DNA from: Selaginella moellendorffii
Taxonomy: Eukaryota; Streptophyta; Lycopodiopsida; Selaginellales; Selaginellaceae
Reading direction: 5' to 3'
NCBI RefSeq assembly: GCF_000143415.4
Contig: NW_003314292.1
Coordinates: forward strand, 1,563,666-1,627,665
DNA length: 64,000 nucleotides
Below, piece by piece: positions 14,231 through 26,006 of the stretch. The notes under the pieces were generated by a model that was given only the letters and a program-made list of their open reading frames with translations, made no database searches and was not told the origin of the DNA. Both the position numbers and the translations under genes were made by a program. Every line of letters starts with the position of its first letter. The first letter of the stretch is position 1.

Positions 14231-16080
14231 GTTTTCACTTCCACTCTGCTCAACGTGTATTTATAACATTTCTCAGGCCTCAGCGCAAGCTATAGTTTCT
14301 GGCAGCAATCTCCATAGCCAGGTTCTTTCTCTTTGCCACAGATACCAAGAAGGGGAATCATTCCACCTTGGAATTGTGTGCAAGCTAATGATCCACCACC
14401 TCAATTGATGTGAATCTAGAAAAGATGGCTCATCCATGTTGCAAGGTTCACATGTTGCAGTGAGGCTTGGAGCTTATCTTCTATGAGCCGGACATTGGGA
14501 TCTTAACGATCATGTTGCTGCCTTCTCGTCCTATTGCTTGAGCAACCACATAAGAGGACAATGTGAATGCATTTATACAATCCATGTGAGGGAAAGTGTG
14601 GCACTGGGTTTTGGCTTTGGAGGCTAAGGAAAAGCATATGAATGGGCATAAAATTCTGAAATCACTGCAAATGCCGGGTTGTAGAAAGTGCTCCCAAAGA
14701 ATGAAAAATTCTTGGCTCCTAAAATCTTTTAAGTTTGATGTAAAGAAGAACCTTAAGAATTGTCACTCACCAACATCCACAATCTTGTAAAGACAAAAAT
14801 GTGAATATCTTGAGCTCTAGAACATCACAAATTGTGAAAAAGAGTGCATCAGAAAACTTTTAATGCCAAATACATGGCCACAGAAAGAAATATTCACCGA
14901 AATTACTCAAAATTGAGTGAAAACAACATAAACCACCTATTATACTCAAAATAAATGAGAAGAAGTGGGAAATTGCTCCAAACTTTTCAAATTGGTATTA
15001 ATTCTTGCATGAAAGCACATGGCAGAAACATCTACAAGAGACCTATCTAATGCACTTAATAAAGATGAAAATGGCAATGAAACTAGAAATAATTAATTCC
15101 CCAAAGTTGCGGCCATATAGTATGTGTGATAAAAAAATACTAAAACTTATGATTCTTTGCGAATTCCTTAATAAGAAAGGACTTCTATGAAAGATAAAAA
15201 ATCAAAAGGAGAGATCCTCAAAAGAAATTTCAGAGAATGCTAAAAAAACTCTCACTTTTAGAGCTCTAGAACTCAATTGTGAAAAAAGAATAAAGAAGAG
15301 AGCAAGAAAAAATAAAAAATCTCTCACTTTCTTGATGAGTGGAGTGCAAAAAGTTGCTCTTTAGAATCTTAATGACCATATTTAAACACCCACACAAGTA
15401 ATTCTTCAAATCCGTGCCAAAATCTCAAACTTAAACCTTCAAAAGTAAATTGTAAACATAGCAAGAGAAAAATATTTGCATGCGGCTTGATTCTCCACTA
15501 AATCATGTGTTTTTTAACTTGTTCAAAATAGAAGGAAAAGTCATTTCAATCCAAATAAAGCACAACCAAAATGAATGCTTCTGTCATTAAAAATCTTTCT
15601 AAAACCAAATGAAATGAAGAAAAGTGGAAAAACAATGGCAAGAACTTTAAATCTATGAATTTGCATTCTAAATTTGTATAAGGGGGAGATTTTATTAGTC
15701 TTAGAGATCCCTCAAACAGAAATTTAGTCATTAAAACTCTAAAATCTCTCTATTTGTCAAGAAAAATTTGTCATTCTCCAAAGAAAACTAGACTAGTTTA
15801 TCATGTTGAGTTCACCACTTATTGGGAGATGAAAGCTATCTCCTAATTGTGAGACATAAGATCCCTAGGCCCCAAAGTGGAGCCAGAAGGGTGTCATGTG
15901 GTAGTGGCCAAAGCGAAAACCAAATGAGCGTAACACATTTGAACTAAAAACTCCAACTTAAAAGGTCAAAAGCGAGAGTGGAACTCCCAACGAAGTGCTT
16001 AAAGAACAAGTACGGAGCAAGCAATAAGTGAGTCTCTAGAAAAGGGACACAAGAGGATTAACACATGACATGTGGAAATG
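14231..16080. other. AT-rich repeat-like DNA without genes
   Basis: Many stops in all frames and A-rich plus strand. 15840-16080 is more GC-balanced and leads directly into a hexamer array, so it may be the left part of the same repeat element. Confidence 0.5.
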
Positions 16081-16084
16081 TCTG

Positions 16085-16310
16085 AGATGGAGTTCAAGAT
16101 GGACCTAAGATGGAGTCTGAGAAGGACCCGAGATGGAGTCCGAAGTCAAGATTGAGACCAAGACCAAGACCGAGACCAAGACCGGGACCAAGACCGAGAC
16201 TGGGATTGAGATCGAAACCAAGGCCGAGGTCAAGATCAAGCCCCAACCCGAGTCCGAGTCCGAGTCCGAGTCCGAGTCCAAGTCCGAGTTCGAGTTCGAG
16301 TCTGAGAGGG
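16085..16310 (+). repeat. Degenerate hexamer array, GAGNCC type (copy 1)
   Basis: Tandem 6-bp units of the form GAGTCC, GAGACC, AAGACC, GAGTTC; the purest part is GAGTCCGAGTCCGAGTCC near 16248-16275. Because the period is a multiple of three, every frame is open and gives low-complexity peptides (ES/ET, RPRP, LGLG). These are not evidence of protein coding. Confidence 0.85.
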
Positions 16311-17695
16311 TGAAAGCCCAAAGCATTCGTCTCCCAGACCCTAGGGGGTTTAGTGTATAGTATAGTGAGGGGGAGGAGTCTAGTGGAGCTAGTTTAGCTA
16401 GGAAAGGTTAGTTTGGCCTAGGAAGGTTGTGCCCAAATGCTGGGTGATGGGATAACCACTGGGAAGTCCAAGGCTAGAGTGGATACGGACTGACAAATAG
16501 GGTAACTTGGTGAAGTGTTCAAGAGCCGGCTCTAGTTCCCCCGGGAGATCGACTGGCCGATGCTCCAAGTCCAAGTGTGGGTGGCACTACCTACTTGGAT
16601 ACCTGGTGTGGCTCAATGGAACCTCGCTCTAAGCCATGGCTAGAGCACCTAAAGGTGGAAGGCAGAGAGAGTACTCATGAGGCCCGCGTAGGGCCATGGT
16701 GTTCCAAAATGTTGTTCCAAAGTCCCAGTTTATGGAAAGGAAGGGGAGTAGCCCTCTAGTGTGGTGACCAAGGACACAGTCATATGGTGAGGAAGTCCTA
16801 GAGGACAGTGGGACTTAGTGGTCGGGCCCGTGGGCCTTGATCCAGTGGCAGTGTTGGTGAACACAACCAAGGACAGAAAAGTAGTGTAGTGACCAAGGAC
16901 ACAATCACATAGTGAGGAAGTCCTAGAGGATAGTGGGACTTAGTGGTCGGGCCCATGGGCCTTGATCTAGTGGCAGTGTTGGTGAACATAGCCAAGGACA
17001 GAAAGGGACTTGGTGAGGACTGGAACAGAGATATTAAGGAAGGTTATTCCCCATGTCCACAGGCATCTTAAGGATGCTAAAGAGTGGATTTGGGATAACC
17101 ACTCATGGACAAATGGCCTAGTCTTGGAGAGACAGGATTGCAATGTAGGTGGTGTTAGACCACCGATGTGACCAAAGGTGAATGAGTGTGGCCTAGTGTA
17201 ACGGGTTCATATGTTAGTGGTACCTTGGGGTGTCGGTTATGGGATCAGACATGTGGAGCACTTGGATCAAGTGCAAAGGTTGAGTGGCATGGATGTCATT
17301 CTCGGGACAAGTAAGCCCCAAGTCCTGAATGGGACTTATGGAGGTTGTGAATGAAACTCCTCCAAGTGGTCAAAGGTGCGGTTAAGTGACTAAAGTAGAA
17401 TGGAAAAATTAATCACTTACACTAATATCTTTAACTCAAAGTTTCAATTCCTTTTCCCCCAACCCTTGCTCACTCTCGTAGGGCTTTTGTAGTGTATGTG
17501 GTTTTATTGGTGGCTTAACGTGAGAATATGGGTACTCCATAAGCTAGCATAATGTGGAACTTGGGCTTAGACTCAAGTTAGACACAAAACAAAGGCAGGT
17601 ACGCAAACAGGAATTAGACTATACCTTAAGTTGGTTAGCTTACCCACTATCCCTACTATACATTTGGAACCCCCCATCACTCCCCCGCCTTTAAG
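16311..17695 (+). repeat. Dispersed repeat, copy 1, downstream of hexamer array
   Basis: Begins GTGAAAGCCCAAAGC right after the array, as does the second copy at 24464. Related blocks follow in the same order: CAAGAGC...CTC near 16520 and 24670, and a GGTGGCACTACC / GGTGCCCCACTT block near 16580 and 24735. Its right part (17521-17690: ATGGGTACTCCATAA, then CCCACTAT...ACATTTGGAACC) recurs at 61926-62073. Presumably a degenerate transposable element; no protein domain is recognisable. Confidence 0.6.
16757..17006 (+). repeat. Direct tandem duplication, 125-bp unit, two copies
   Basis: Units 16757-16881 and 16882-17006 match over their full length with few substitutions. Both run from TAGTGTGGTGACCAAGGACA (TAGTGTAGTGACC in the second) to CCAAGGACAGAAA. 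Several differences are G-to-A on the plus strand in the second unit. Confidence 0.9.
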
Positions 17696-20330
17696 GAACT
17701 CACACTTTTGGCTTTCACCCTTAGTACAAGGAGTTAGTCTTTAAGGCTAACTCAAAACTTACTAAATATGGAATGGTGTTAGATTGCAAATTTAGACGCG
17801 GGACCAATACCATTGTGTCAAAACAATCTCTATATTCCGTAGATATGCCAAATTAGTAAATTTAAACACTTTCCATAAATAGCAATTGAGACCGAATGTA
17901 ACTAACATATGGTGCATGACAGCAAGGGTATTTAGTAGACACGATAAACTATCATCTTGCAAATATTGACAGACCAAGCTCAATATTGCGGGGTTCTTGT
18001 CACTAGCCAGTGCAAGACACAACGAAATGGGAACTCTTTATTAGGTTAAATATGCTTAACTAATAATACGTAGGAATTCCATCCTTATGCTCATTTGGTT
18101 TAAGTACTCTCAGAAATGCCTAATTAACTCCACTTGCATAAGAGAGACTGATAAAAGGTCCACAATACCAACCTCTTGCTGTTGTGGCAGTAAGGAAAGA
18201 ATATTTGAAAACACTAGCTGACAAATAACTTTTGATGCCCACAATCACATTTGTAACACTCTTCCCTTCTTCGGGAAAATCAACACCTTTGTCAATGCAT
18301 ACTCTAATTTAGAGCACCGCCAAGAAAACAACTCTAAAAAAAATTCATAGTGTTCACACTTTATGAAAAATGCATCAACTTAAATGAGTTAAGGTAACCT
18401 CTTTGTCTAATGTAAATGCATTACCAACTCGGATATCTTCTGACTATTACTGACAAGGAAATGAGTAACAGAGTTAGCCACCCTAGTTGCTCTGGATGCC
18501 ACCCAGCTTATAAAAGATAATAGCCCTTACTTTAAGTAGAATAGAAAGAGAAGCGAGAAGTCCCAATCCTCATAAGCAAAGAAACCAAACCCATCAATAA
18601 AGTTAGATAGACTACTATAAACAGATAGTTAGAGTTGTTTATATAGGTATGCTCTTTTAAATGAAATAAGGAGAATATCGAAAAAGAGGCAGGTGATGTG
18701 ACCAATCTACTCCATGACTAGAGATTTCATTATGCATATGAAGTGTCGAAGTCTGTTTACTTATACTAACATAAACCCAAAGATCAAGAGATGGACAATA
18801 TCAAAGTCATAGACAATGATATCTTAAAGACTTAATTATCAATGAATAAATCTTAAATGAATTATTCTAAGTAAGTACATTCGCTAAACTAATATTATAG
18901 TATAGAAACCACCAAGATCATCATAATTAAAGAATATAGGATTGACCATCCAAAAAACTTTAGTAGCTAGTATGTTATCAAGAAACTCAATAATAAAACT
19001 TAATTATCAAAGATTACAGACAATATGCCAAACAACTTATGACAGACAACTAAAAGAACATAAAATATCATTGACTAACAAGCAAAATGTTCATGAATGT
19101 ATCACCCAAAAGAAATAATATTTAATCTATCAAAACCAACTATACCAACAATTAACAGAACAAAATGAATGTGGTAAGACTAACAAACACTTGTTCATGC
19201 TAATTATTGCACTATCCAATCTAAATAGATGCCAGTCAACCATACTAAGGGGTTTAAGTTTCTTAAACAAAACTCAGTAACATTCTATTAATGTCTCAAA
19301 CCCAAGAGACCAATCCAGAGCAAATCACAAAGAATAATGTGGCAATGCGAAAAGCCAAAAACCATCAAAGAGAATAACTAATTATCATAAAAGATTATTA
19401 ATGAAAAGATGTATAATCATCGTCGAATAAAGAATTCACCATCCCGAAGAACGATAAATCATTCTAGATCCACATTAATCAATTAAAACCTTTGACAAGG
19501 TAAATGTAAACATTTGAATTTGGACTTCCTAGAAAGTCACCCAGCCTAGTACTACTCAAACTTAAGGATGTTTATTCCAAAACCTTTAACAAATTGGAAA
19601 AGAGAGTGCACTATTAATAATGGGTCATTTCCCTTTATATGGATAATTTCTCAAGTCATTCCCTTTGGTTGTTTATAATATATTACCACCTTTGGTTTGT
19701 AAAAGCTATTGAGATTAACGTGATATTCTCAATCATCATCATTTGCTAGTGGAACCTAATCTAAATTCTAGCTGTCTAATGGTGAAATTGAGCCTAATTT
19801 TGGCTGTCAGGTGGTGGACTGTAAGCTTGATTTAGAGTTTCTTCATTTTCCTCTCCATCATTGTTAACATTGCCATCATTGCTAACATTAATAATTTTTT
19901 CTTGGTTTAATGTAAAAGTCTCCTTCCCTAAGAGCTCCAACTCCTAAAGACAATTTATTTTTTATGCTTTTGGAAATTTTATAAACATTATTATATATAT
20001 TTCTCTATCCTTTACACCCTTTACAACAAGTTGAGTGCAAATTGGTGCCTTAAATCATGCCTCTATATTAAAGATATCTGTAATCAATATATTTAGGAAA
20101 GATCTTAGAAATTGTGTTATACCTGTAAGTTGTATATTGCATAAAATAAGGCTGACCATATTAACAATCATAAGTTATTGTGCTTGTGAACTTCTCTAGT
20201 AGCCACCCCTCTTCAATCTCTTCCAATAATGTATTGACGTGGATATCAAAGAATATGAAAAGACTATTTGGATTGTCACCAATATGTGGTGCCAAGAATT
20301 TATCACTTTCACCTTCAGTTTGCTTCATAA
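17696..20330. other. AT-rich gene-free DNA
   Basis: Dense stops on both strands and no recognisable coding or structural element. Texture is similar to 59.1-62.0 kb. Probably old repeat sequence. Confidence 0.55.
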
Positions 20331-20479
20331 TATAGATAGCCCTTTCATCATATTCTCAAATACTTTTAGCAATCTTTTCTCTCTGTTCATCAAGTAGCTT
20401 CTCAGCAACCGCAATACTCTGAGTGATATAGAGTTTCTCCTTCATCACATTTTCAAGTTTTTGTTACAATGCCAATTGT

Positions 20480-21051
20480 TGAAGAGCTCCAAACAAGAGG
20501 TTTGTTCGTTGAAGGAGAGCTTGCTTTTTGTGATGTTATAGATCAATTCTTCAGGTTCTTTACCATTTCTTGCAAGGACAAGGATTTCAAAGTGGAATGA
20601 GAAAGATAAAAGGGATTAACTTATTGCCACAAAAGCATATCTTTGCAATGCAATCTAGCCAATCTTTATCACGTCGAATGTTCACAATCACAAGTAGCTT
20701 TTTCACCTTTGATTTCTTCGAGTTCAAAATGAGTTGCTCAATTTGTTGTAGTTCAAGGTTCTTTTGCACCTCATTTATCACTTGTGTAATCTTCAAATAT
20801 GAGTTTTGCTCAAGTCCATGAAAGAAAAGGATACCTTTGCCTAGACCACAACCAAAAAATCCATAGGCACATGATACCAAGTAAGCATGCTCATGAAAAA
20901 ACTGTGTACGAACCAACCTTTCCGAGCTTAACTCTCTCTCACTTATCACAAAAGAACGAAACTCTTTTGAAGGAAAAAAAGCATAAAGATGAGAGGGAGA
21001 ACAAGCAATCAATGCTATAACTTTTGTGATTAATCGGCACTTCTCACTCAT
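20480..21051 (-). pseudogene. Degraded NB-ARC (NBS-type resistance protein) relic
   Basis: The 154-codon frame at 20587-21051 contains, in NB-ARC order, a P-loop-like GFFGCGLGKGIL, a helix region (NEVQKNLELQQIEQLI) and a kinase-2-like KKLLVIVNIRRDKDWLDCIA, corresponding to the usual LIVLDDVD...LDALA. It then shifts frame into LIYNITKSKL and CLELFNNWH, like the RNBS-C segment (LELF..HAF). The Thr of GKT and the aspartates of kinase 2 are lost, and a frameshift near 20587 breaks it. NB-ARC ATPases act in plant immunity; this copy cannot be functional. The match is by motif order only, so moderate certainty. Confidence 0.45.
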
Positions 21052-21539
21052 AACCCATTCATTTCAACATTATTATTCCTCTCATAATCAATTACACAAT
21101 CAATATGGGTGGCTCTTTAAGATTCTTATATATCTCTAGATTCTAAATGGTTGTATATTTTGTTAAAATAATTAACTTGTCCTTTGCAAGGACACAACTA
21201 ATTTAAGCTCATAATACAGAAGAATATCTTTGTTCTTTCTTGTCAGTTTCTCCCCAATATTTTTTCAAGTGCTCAAAATATGAGAGAATTCTACTTGAAG
21301 TTTAATCAAGAGCCTTCTATTATTTTCTCTAAGTGTGTTATAAGAGGGAGCTTCCTCTGCTGAAGCTGGGATCAAATAGTTTTGAGAATGTATGTCGGGA
21401 TAAGGGTAATCAGATAGAAAAATCCATTCTTCACGACAGTGGTATGGGAGAGAATGGGATTCAGTGGGATCTTGATAGACGTACAGGTCAGGAGATTTTA
21501 ATTACAAGATCTCCAAAGTGAGTAAAGGAAAGTGCATCA

Positions 21540-24085
21540 GTTTCAATGCCAACTATGCAAGGAGTGAAAGATGAATTTGTTATTCTCTCCAATGATGAAA
21601 GTGAAGAAGATGAGCTTCCTAGACAAGTAGGTGTATTCCTTCTGGACTAGTTTTTGAAGCGGTGGATAAAGCATTTTGGCAATCTCGATCATTACGGTTG
21701 GAATTGAAGGAGTTCCAGTACATGAGAGGTAGGAAGCTTCTGTCTTCCTATAATAGGAATATATTCTTCGAATTTCCACCAGCCAGTTTTTCAAGTAGGA
21801 AGAGGGGCATGGAGACACATCTTGATCCACATAATTAGTGCAGAGTAAAGACGACCCACTTCTCCCATTTCAACAAATCTGTATCCATAGTCCATTATGG
21901 TGGACAATTTCAATGTGTTGCTGAGAAATGCATTTCTGATCATGATAAGAATATATGTTTCTTTGAAGGCTCAGCAATTAATCCCCCTAGGCGTGATGAG
22001 GTTGCTATAGGGTTTAGATGTCGCAAATGTGGGGCAACACCTATGTGTCAAACATGTTGCAATGCAAAAATGTATTATTTTCTTCCACAGGATGGATGTT
22101 TAGGCAGAACAACAATGCATGTTAGATACCACCAACACACAATAGAGGAAGGGATCCATTGTGACTATTTTCTCAATTTGAAGGCTACTGTTACTACAGA
22201 GGTTGGGAAGAAAAATGTTGCAATTCCAAAGTGTGTTCAACAGTTTGTACTAAAGGACTATGTGGTGAACACATTGCTACAAGCTGATAGCAAAAAAGAG
22301 TTCATGAAGAACAACTTGAAGAGCCTACTTCAAAATATAGAACTGTAATAGATTTAAAGAGGTATAAGGTTAATGCTTAACTCTACTTTATCACTAAAAA
22401 CACTTTTTTTTTGCAGAATAAAGAATTGGATGCAAGAAGGGTGAGATGGAAAGCTTCAATTTGGGTTGGATGCAATTTTGGAGTTAAAAAAAAAATGTCC
22501 CTATGAGTTTATTCATGGGAGCTTGTTTGTTGGCCAAGTGACTTCGAATAGTCAATGCCCTTTCATCTTTAAGATGTCCACCCTTGGTCTTGCTTCTAAT
22601 ATAGACCTTGTACAGTGAATAGATATGAATGGAGACGAGGACTTGGCTAATTCTTGGATCCATTTTGATGACATAGAATGAGTTTTAGGTTGGTCAATAA
22701 TAGGAGCCCATGTTTATGATCACAAGTAAGTGGCTTTTCATTTTTTAAGGATCTCATACCAATTTACATTATAACCATTCCTTCTATAGGTTGTAGTGCA
22801 ACTTGACTATAGGTATAGCTAAATTCAAGGTTTAAGATTTCTAAACTCAAACCATCGTTTGGACATGTATGTTCAAGGTTGTTGAATAGTGAATCAGGAA
22901 GAAACCCAACTTCCATGATTTTATAGCATATGCTGTTGGTGCTAACTGGTTGGCTGTACGACAAGTATTTGGAGGTGATAAAAGTTAGCCATTATAAAGT
23001 AAAGATAAGAGTTGTGAGTTTCATTGGGCAAAGAGTGTTAACAAACATTGCCGATGTATCAATTCTAACTTTCATCACGAGTTTAAGCAACTTTGTCGGG
23101 ACTGGATGGATGCACCAATTAAAAAGGAGCATGATGCAAAAGCAAATGAGATGTGCATACAGTAAGTTTAAATGTTTTAGTGGGGCCATTATATTCTTCA
23201 TATAAGTTTTCTCTCATTTTCTTTTCTTGTCACATTCAAATGTTGTATTTTTCCTAGGATCAACAACTTGATGACATTGCACTTACACCAACAATTAATA
23301 TCCCTAAGAGCAAACATTAGAGTTGGAGAGCTTTTGAAGAAGGGAAAGGAAAAGTGTCCCTTTATGAAGTTATACTCTCCGACCTCACTAGATCTTTTGA
23401 GCAATTATCAAAAGCTTTGGTTGCACAAGAAGCAAGGTTTGCTGGTACAAGTCTAAACTTAGATAAGCTTCAAGAGTGAGTTGGTAAAAGGACAACACTA
23501 ATAGCAGGATCAATGTCTAAAATGGTGGAGGAAGTTGTTACTGGAACTCATATGGAATCAAATTATAAACCACTTGGGGATATAAGGACAGCCTGTATGA
23601 AGCGTCGACAGACATTTGATGGGCCTAACATCACTCCTTTTAGCTCTCATTGTCCAAAGTTTAACTACCATTCTGTTCCATGACACTGGAGAAGAACTAA
23701 GGAATATAGAGTGGAGGAAGTGCCAGTTGTTACACAAGTAAATCAAGTGCCAGAGGTTGAGAAGATTATTGCTCGTGAGCCAATTTCTCATATCAATTGG
23801 GCAATTCAAAGAGTCAGTACCAAGAGTAATGCACGTTGCTCTGGAATGATTGGGAGTCAAGGTCAGTGTCTTGCATTTGTGTGCTCAAGTTCAAGTTCTT
23901 CAACAGTACCATATTTCTGGGGCTGTCGAGATTTAGGGGTAAAGGGCACTAGTCAAGCTGGATTATTGTTCTAGGACTAATGTTACTCGTACAAATTGGA
24001 TCCACAACTCAATTATCTCAAAGCTAGATTCTGTGCCAGAGGAGTGGTAAAAGAGATTGAAAGTCTAGAGAGAGATGTGTAAGGA
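21540..24085 (+). pseudogene. Transposase-like (possibly MULE-related) decayed gene
   Basis: Open blocks in the plus direction join into one plausible gene. Near 21560 is an acidic start (NDESEEDELPRQ). At about 22000-22350 is a Cys-rich zinc-binding block (CRKCGATPMCQTCC) followed by a long open stretch. At about 22500-22725 an open block leads to a splice-like AA|GTAAGTGG. At about 22910-23160 is ANWLAVRQVFGG then CEFHW, reminiscent of the (N)AVRQVF...CxxH pattern of Mutator-like transposases. At 23430-24070 is a long C-terminal block (YKPLGDIRTACMKRRQTF). In-frame TGA codons interrupt otherwise open blocks at 22616, 22679, 23477 and 23681, and there are frameshifts. Family assignment is tentative; transposon origin is inferred from motifs and surroundings. 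Confidence 0.4.
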
Positions 24086-24139
24086 ACCAACTCGCCAAGG
24101 TGTCATAGGCTAAAGGATCCCCGAAAGCATGACCAAAAT

Positions 24140-24455
24140 GACAAAGAGTTCATCAGATGGGACCGAGTCGAAGATCAAGTCCAAGACTGACTCTGGGACC
24201 AAGTTCGAGATAGAGTCCGGAATCGAGTCTGAGGCCGAATCGGAGACCGAGTTCGAGACCGAGTTTGAGACAGAGTCCAAGATCTAAATCGGGTCCGAGA
24301 CCGAGTCCGAGGTCGAGACCAAGTCCGAGGTCGAGACCGAGTCCGAGGTCGAGTCCGAAGTCAGGCCCGAGATCGGGTCCGAGATCAAGTCCAAGACCGA
24401 GTCCAAAGTCGGGTCCGAGATCGAGTCCGAGACCGAGTCCGAGTACTAATACTTG
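24140..24455 (+). repeat. Degenerate hexamer array, GAGNCC type (copy 2)
   Basis: Same 6-bp logic as the array at 16085-16310 (GAGTCC, GAGACC, GAGGTC, AAGTCC), purest at 24290-24450. Open frames through it encode only low-complexity Ser/Pro/Arg peptides. Confidence 0.85.
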
Positions 24456-25274
24456 TCAAGGGGTGAAAGCCCAAAGCGTGCGTCTCCTAGGGGGGGGGGG
24501 GGCTGCAGGGGGTTCCAAAAGTATAGTAGGGATAGTGAGGTCCAGGAACCAATCTTGAAGGAACTCTCCAGTGGTGCTTCCAAACTGACTTGAAGTTAAG
24601 ACTGGGGCTAAGGGGCCTTGGGTGGGAGTGAGCAGAGACTTGGGTGGTGCCGAAGGGGCCACCCCAGGAAATGCTCAAGAGCAGCTCCCACTCCCGAAAG
24701 GGAAACTGACTACGGTGCTCTCGGCTCATGTGGAGTGGTGCCCCACTTGAGTACCATGCGGCTCATTGGTCCTTGCCCTTCCTAGGGGCTTGGGCTTTCC
24801 TTCGGGATGGAAGTGGGGGGGTAGAGGTACCCATACCGGGCCATTAGGCCATGGTGTTTCGCCCCGGTGTCCCAAAGCAAGTGTTGCACCCAAGACTTGG
24901 GATTTAGAGGGTCCCATAATCAAGTCTTGTGGTACCAAGGGGTATTAGGAACCTAGAAGCTTGGTGTGCTTGGCTGTTTGTGCCTGTGGGGAGTGTAGCC
25001 AAACCTTAAGTCCAGTCTAACCCAGGGAGGGGGATTGGGAGAGACTTGGGAATCCGTGGATGGATGGATAATGCTCCGTTGCTTGTGCAGTGAGTAGTTG
25101 AAACCAAGTAAGACCAAGTAGGAGTTGGTACCATAAGTGGGAACCTTGGCGAAGGAACTTAGCAAAAGCCAAGGTAGTGTTGGATGGATAGATGAGGTAA
25201 GCTAGCAAATTGGAAAGGAAAAATTTGTGGCTTACAAGCTAGTTTCAAGCTGAAAACTTCCTCAAATATTGCTA
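24456..25274 (+). repeat. Dispersed repeat, copy 2
   Basis: Follows the hexamer array as in copy 1, beginning GTGAAAGCCCAAAGC at 24464. Includes a 13-base G run at 24490-24502. Ends at or is interrupted by the TRIM-like element starting at 25280. Confidence 0.55.
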
Positions 25275-25434
25275 TTAATTGTAGCGCATGTGATTATGGG
25301 ATGAGATTTGAATATACTGTCACCGTGGATCTTTGGAACCTTGGGGGATAAATAGGGATAAAATAGCCATTAAGGGCTCTCTTATCACCCTTTTTTAGTT
25401 AGCTTAAGGGGAGAGAGATAGGGTGTGTTATATG

Positions 25435-25446
25435 TGGTATCAGAGC
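25435..25446 (+). other. Primer-binding site of the TRIM-like element
   Basis: TGGTATCAGAGC sits two bases after the 5' LTR end, the standard spacing and sequence for plant LTR elements primed by initiator Met tRNA. Confidence 0.8.
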
Positions 25447-25840
25447 AAATGGCGTGGCTCGATTCTCATCGATTTTCATTGATTAGTGGCTACTTAAAAA
25501 TATAATATACCCTTGAGCAAGGTATATTCCTACCTCTAAATTTGAAATCGTACATATTGAGCATCAATGCATATGTCTTTTCTCTTGTGTGGAGTATCCA
25601 CATACGAAGGAATCCACCATGGGATTGAGGTACGAGTGAATGACTAGTTGCCTCACATGGAATAACTAACCTACACAATAGAAAGATTAATAGATTCAGT
25701 GCAAAAATGGAAGTGTTGATTCCCCTTAGTTTAGTAGGGGTTATTAGTCAATAGTCAATGAGGACATTGACATCTTTAAAGGGGGGGGTGAGTATAGTGC
25801 ATATGATCATGGGATGAGATTTGGATATACTGTCACTATG

Positions 25841-26006
25841 GATCCTTGAAACCTTAGGGGATAAATAGGGATAAAATAACCACTAAAGGCTCTTTCATTA
25901 AACAATTGCCTCTTTTCCAATTGGATCCTTGGAACATTGGGGGATAAATGGGGATAAAATAACCACTAAAGGCTCTCTCATTAAGCAATTACCCCTTTTT
26001 CAATTG
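25841..26006 (+). repeat. 83-bp tandem duplication inside the 3' LTR
   Basis: Units 25841-25923 and 25924-26006 both read GATCCTTG...GGGATAAAATAACCACTAAAGGCTCT...CAATTG. The 5' LTR and the solo LTR at 26808 have one unit only, so the duplication arose in or after this insertion. Confidence 0.8.

Noticed and set aside
16094-16360. Overlapping long open frames in four registers (LGLGLG, SDSDSD, RPRPRP, ESESES)
   Set aside because: Produced by the 6-bp array, which has no stops in any frame; no start context or domain.
24265-24558. 97-codon Ser/Pro/Arg-rich open frame
   Set aside because: Same hexamer-array artefact, running into the dispersed repeat.
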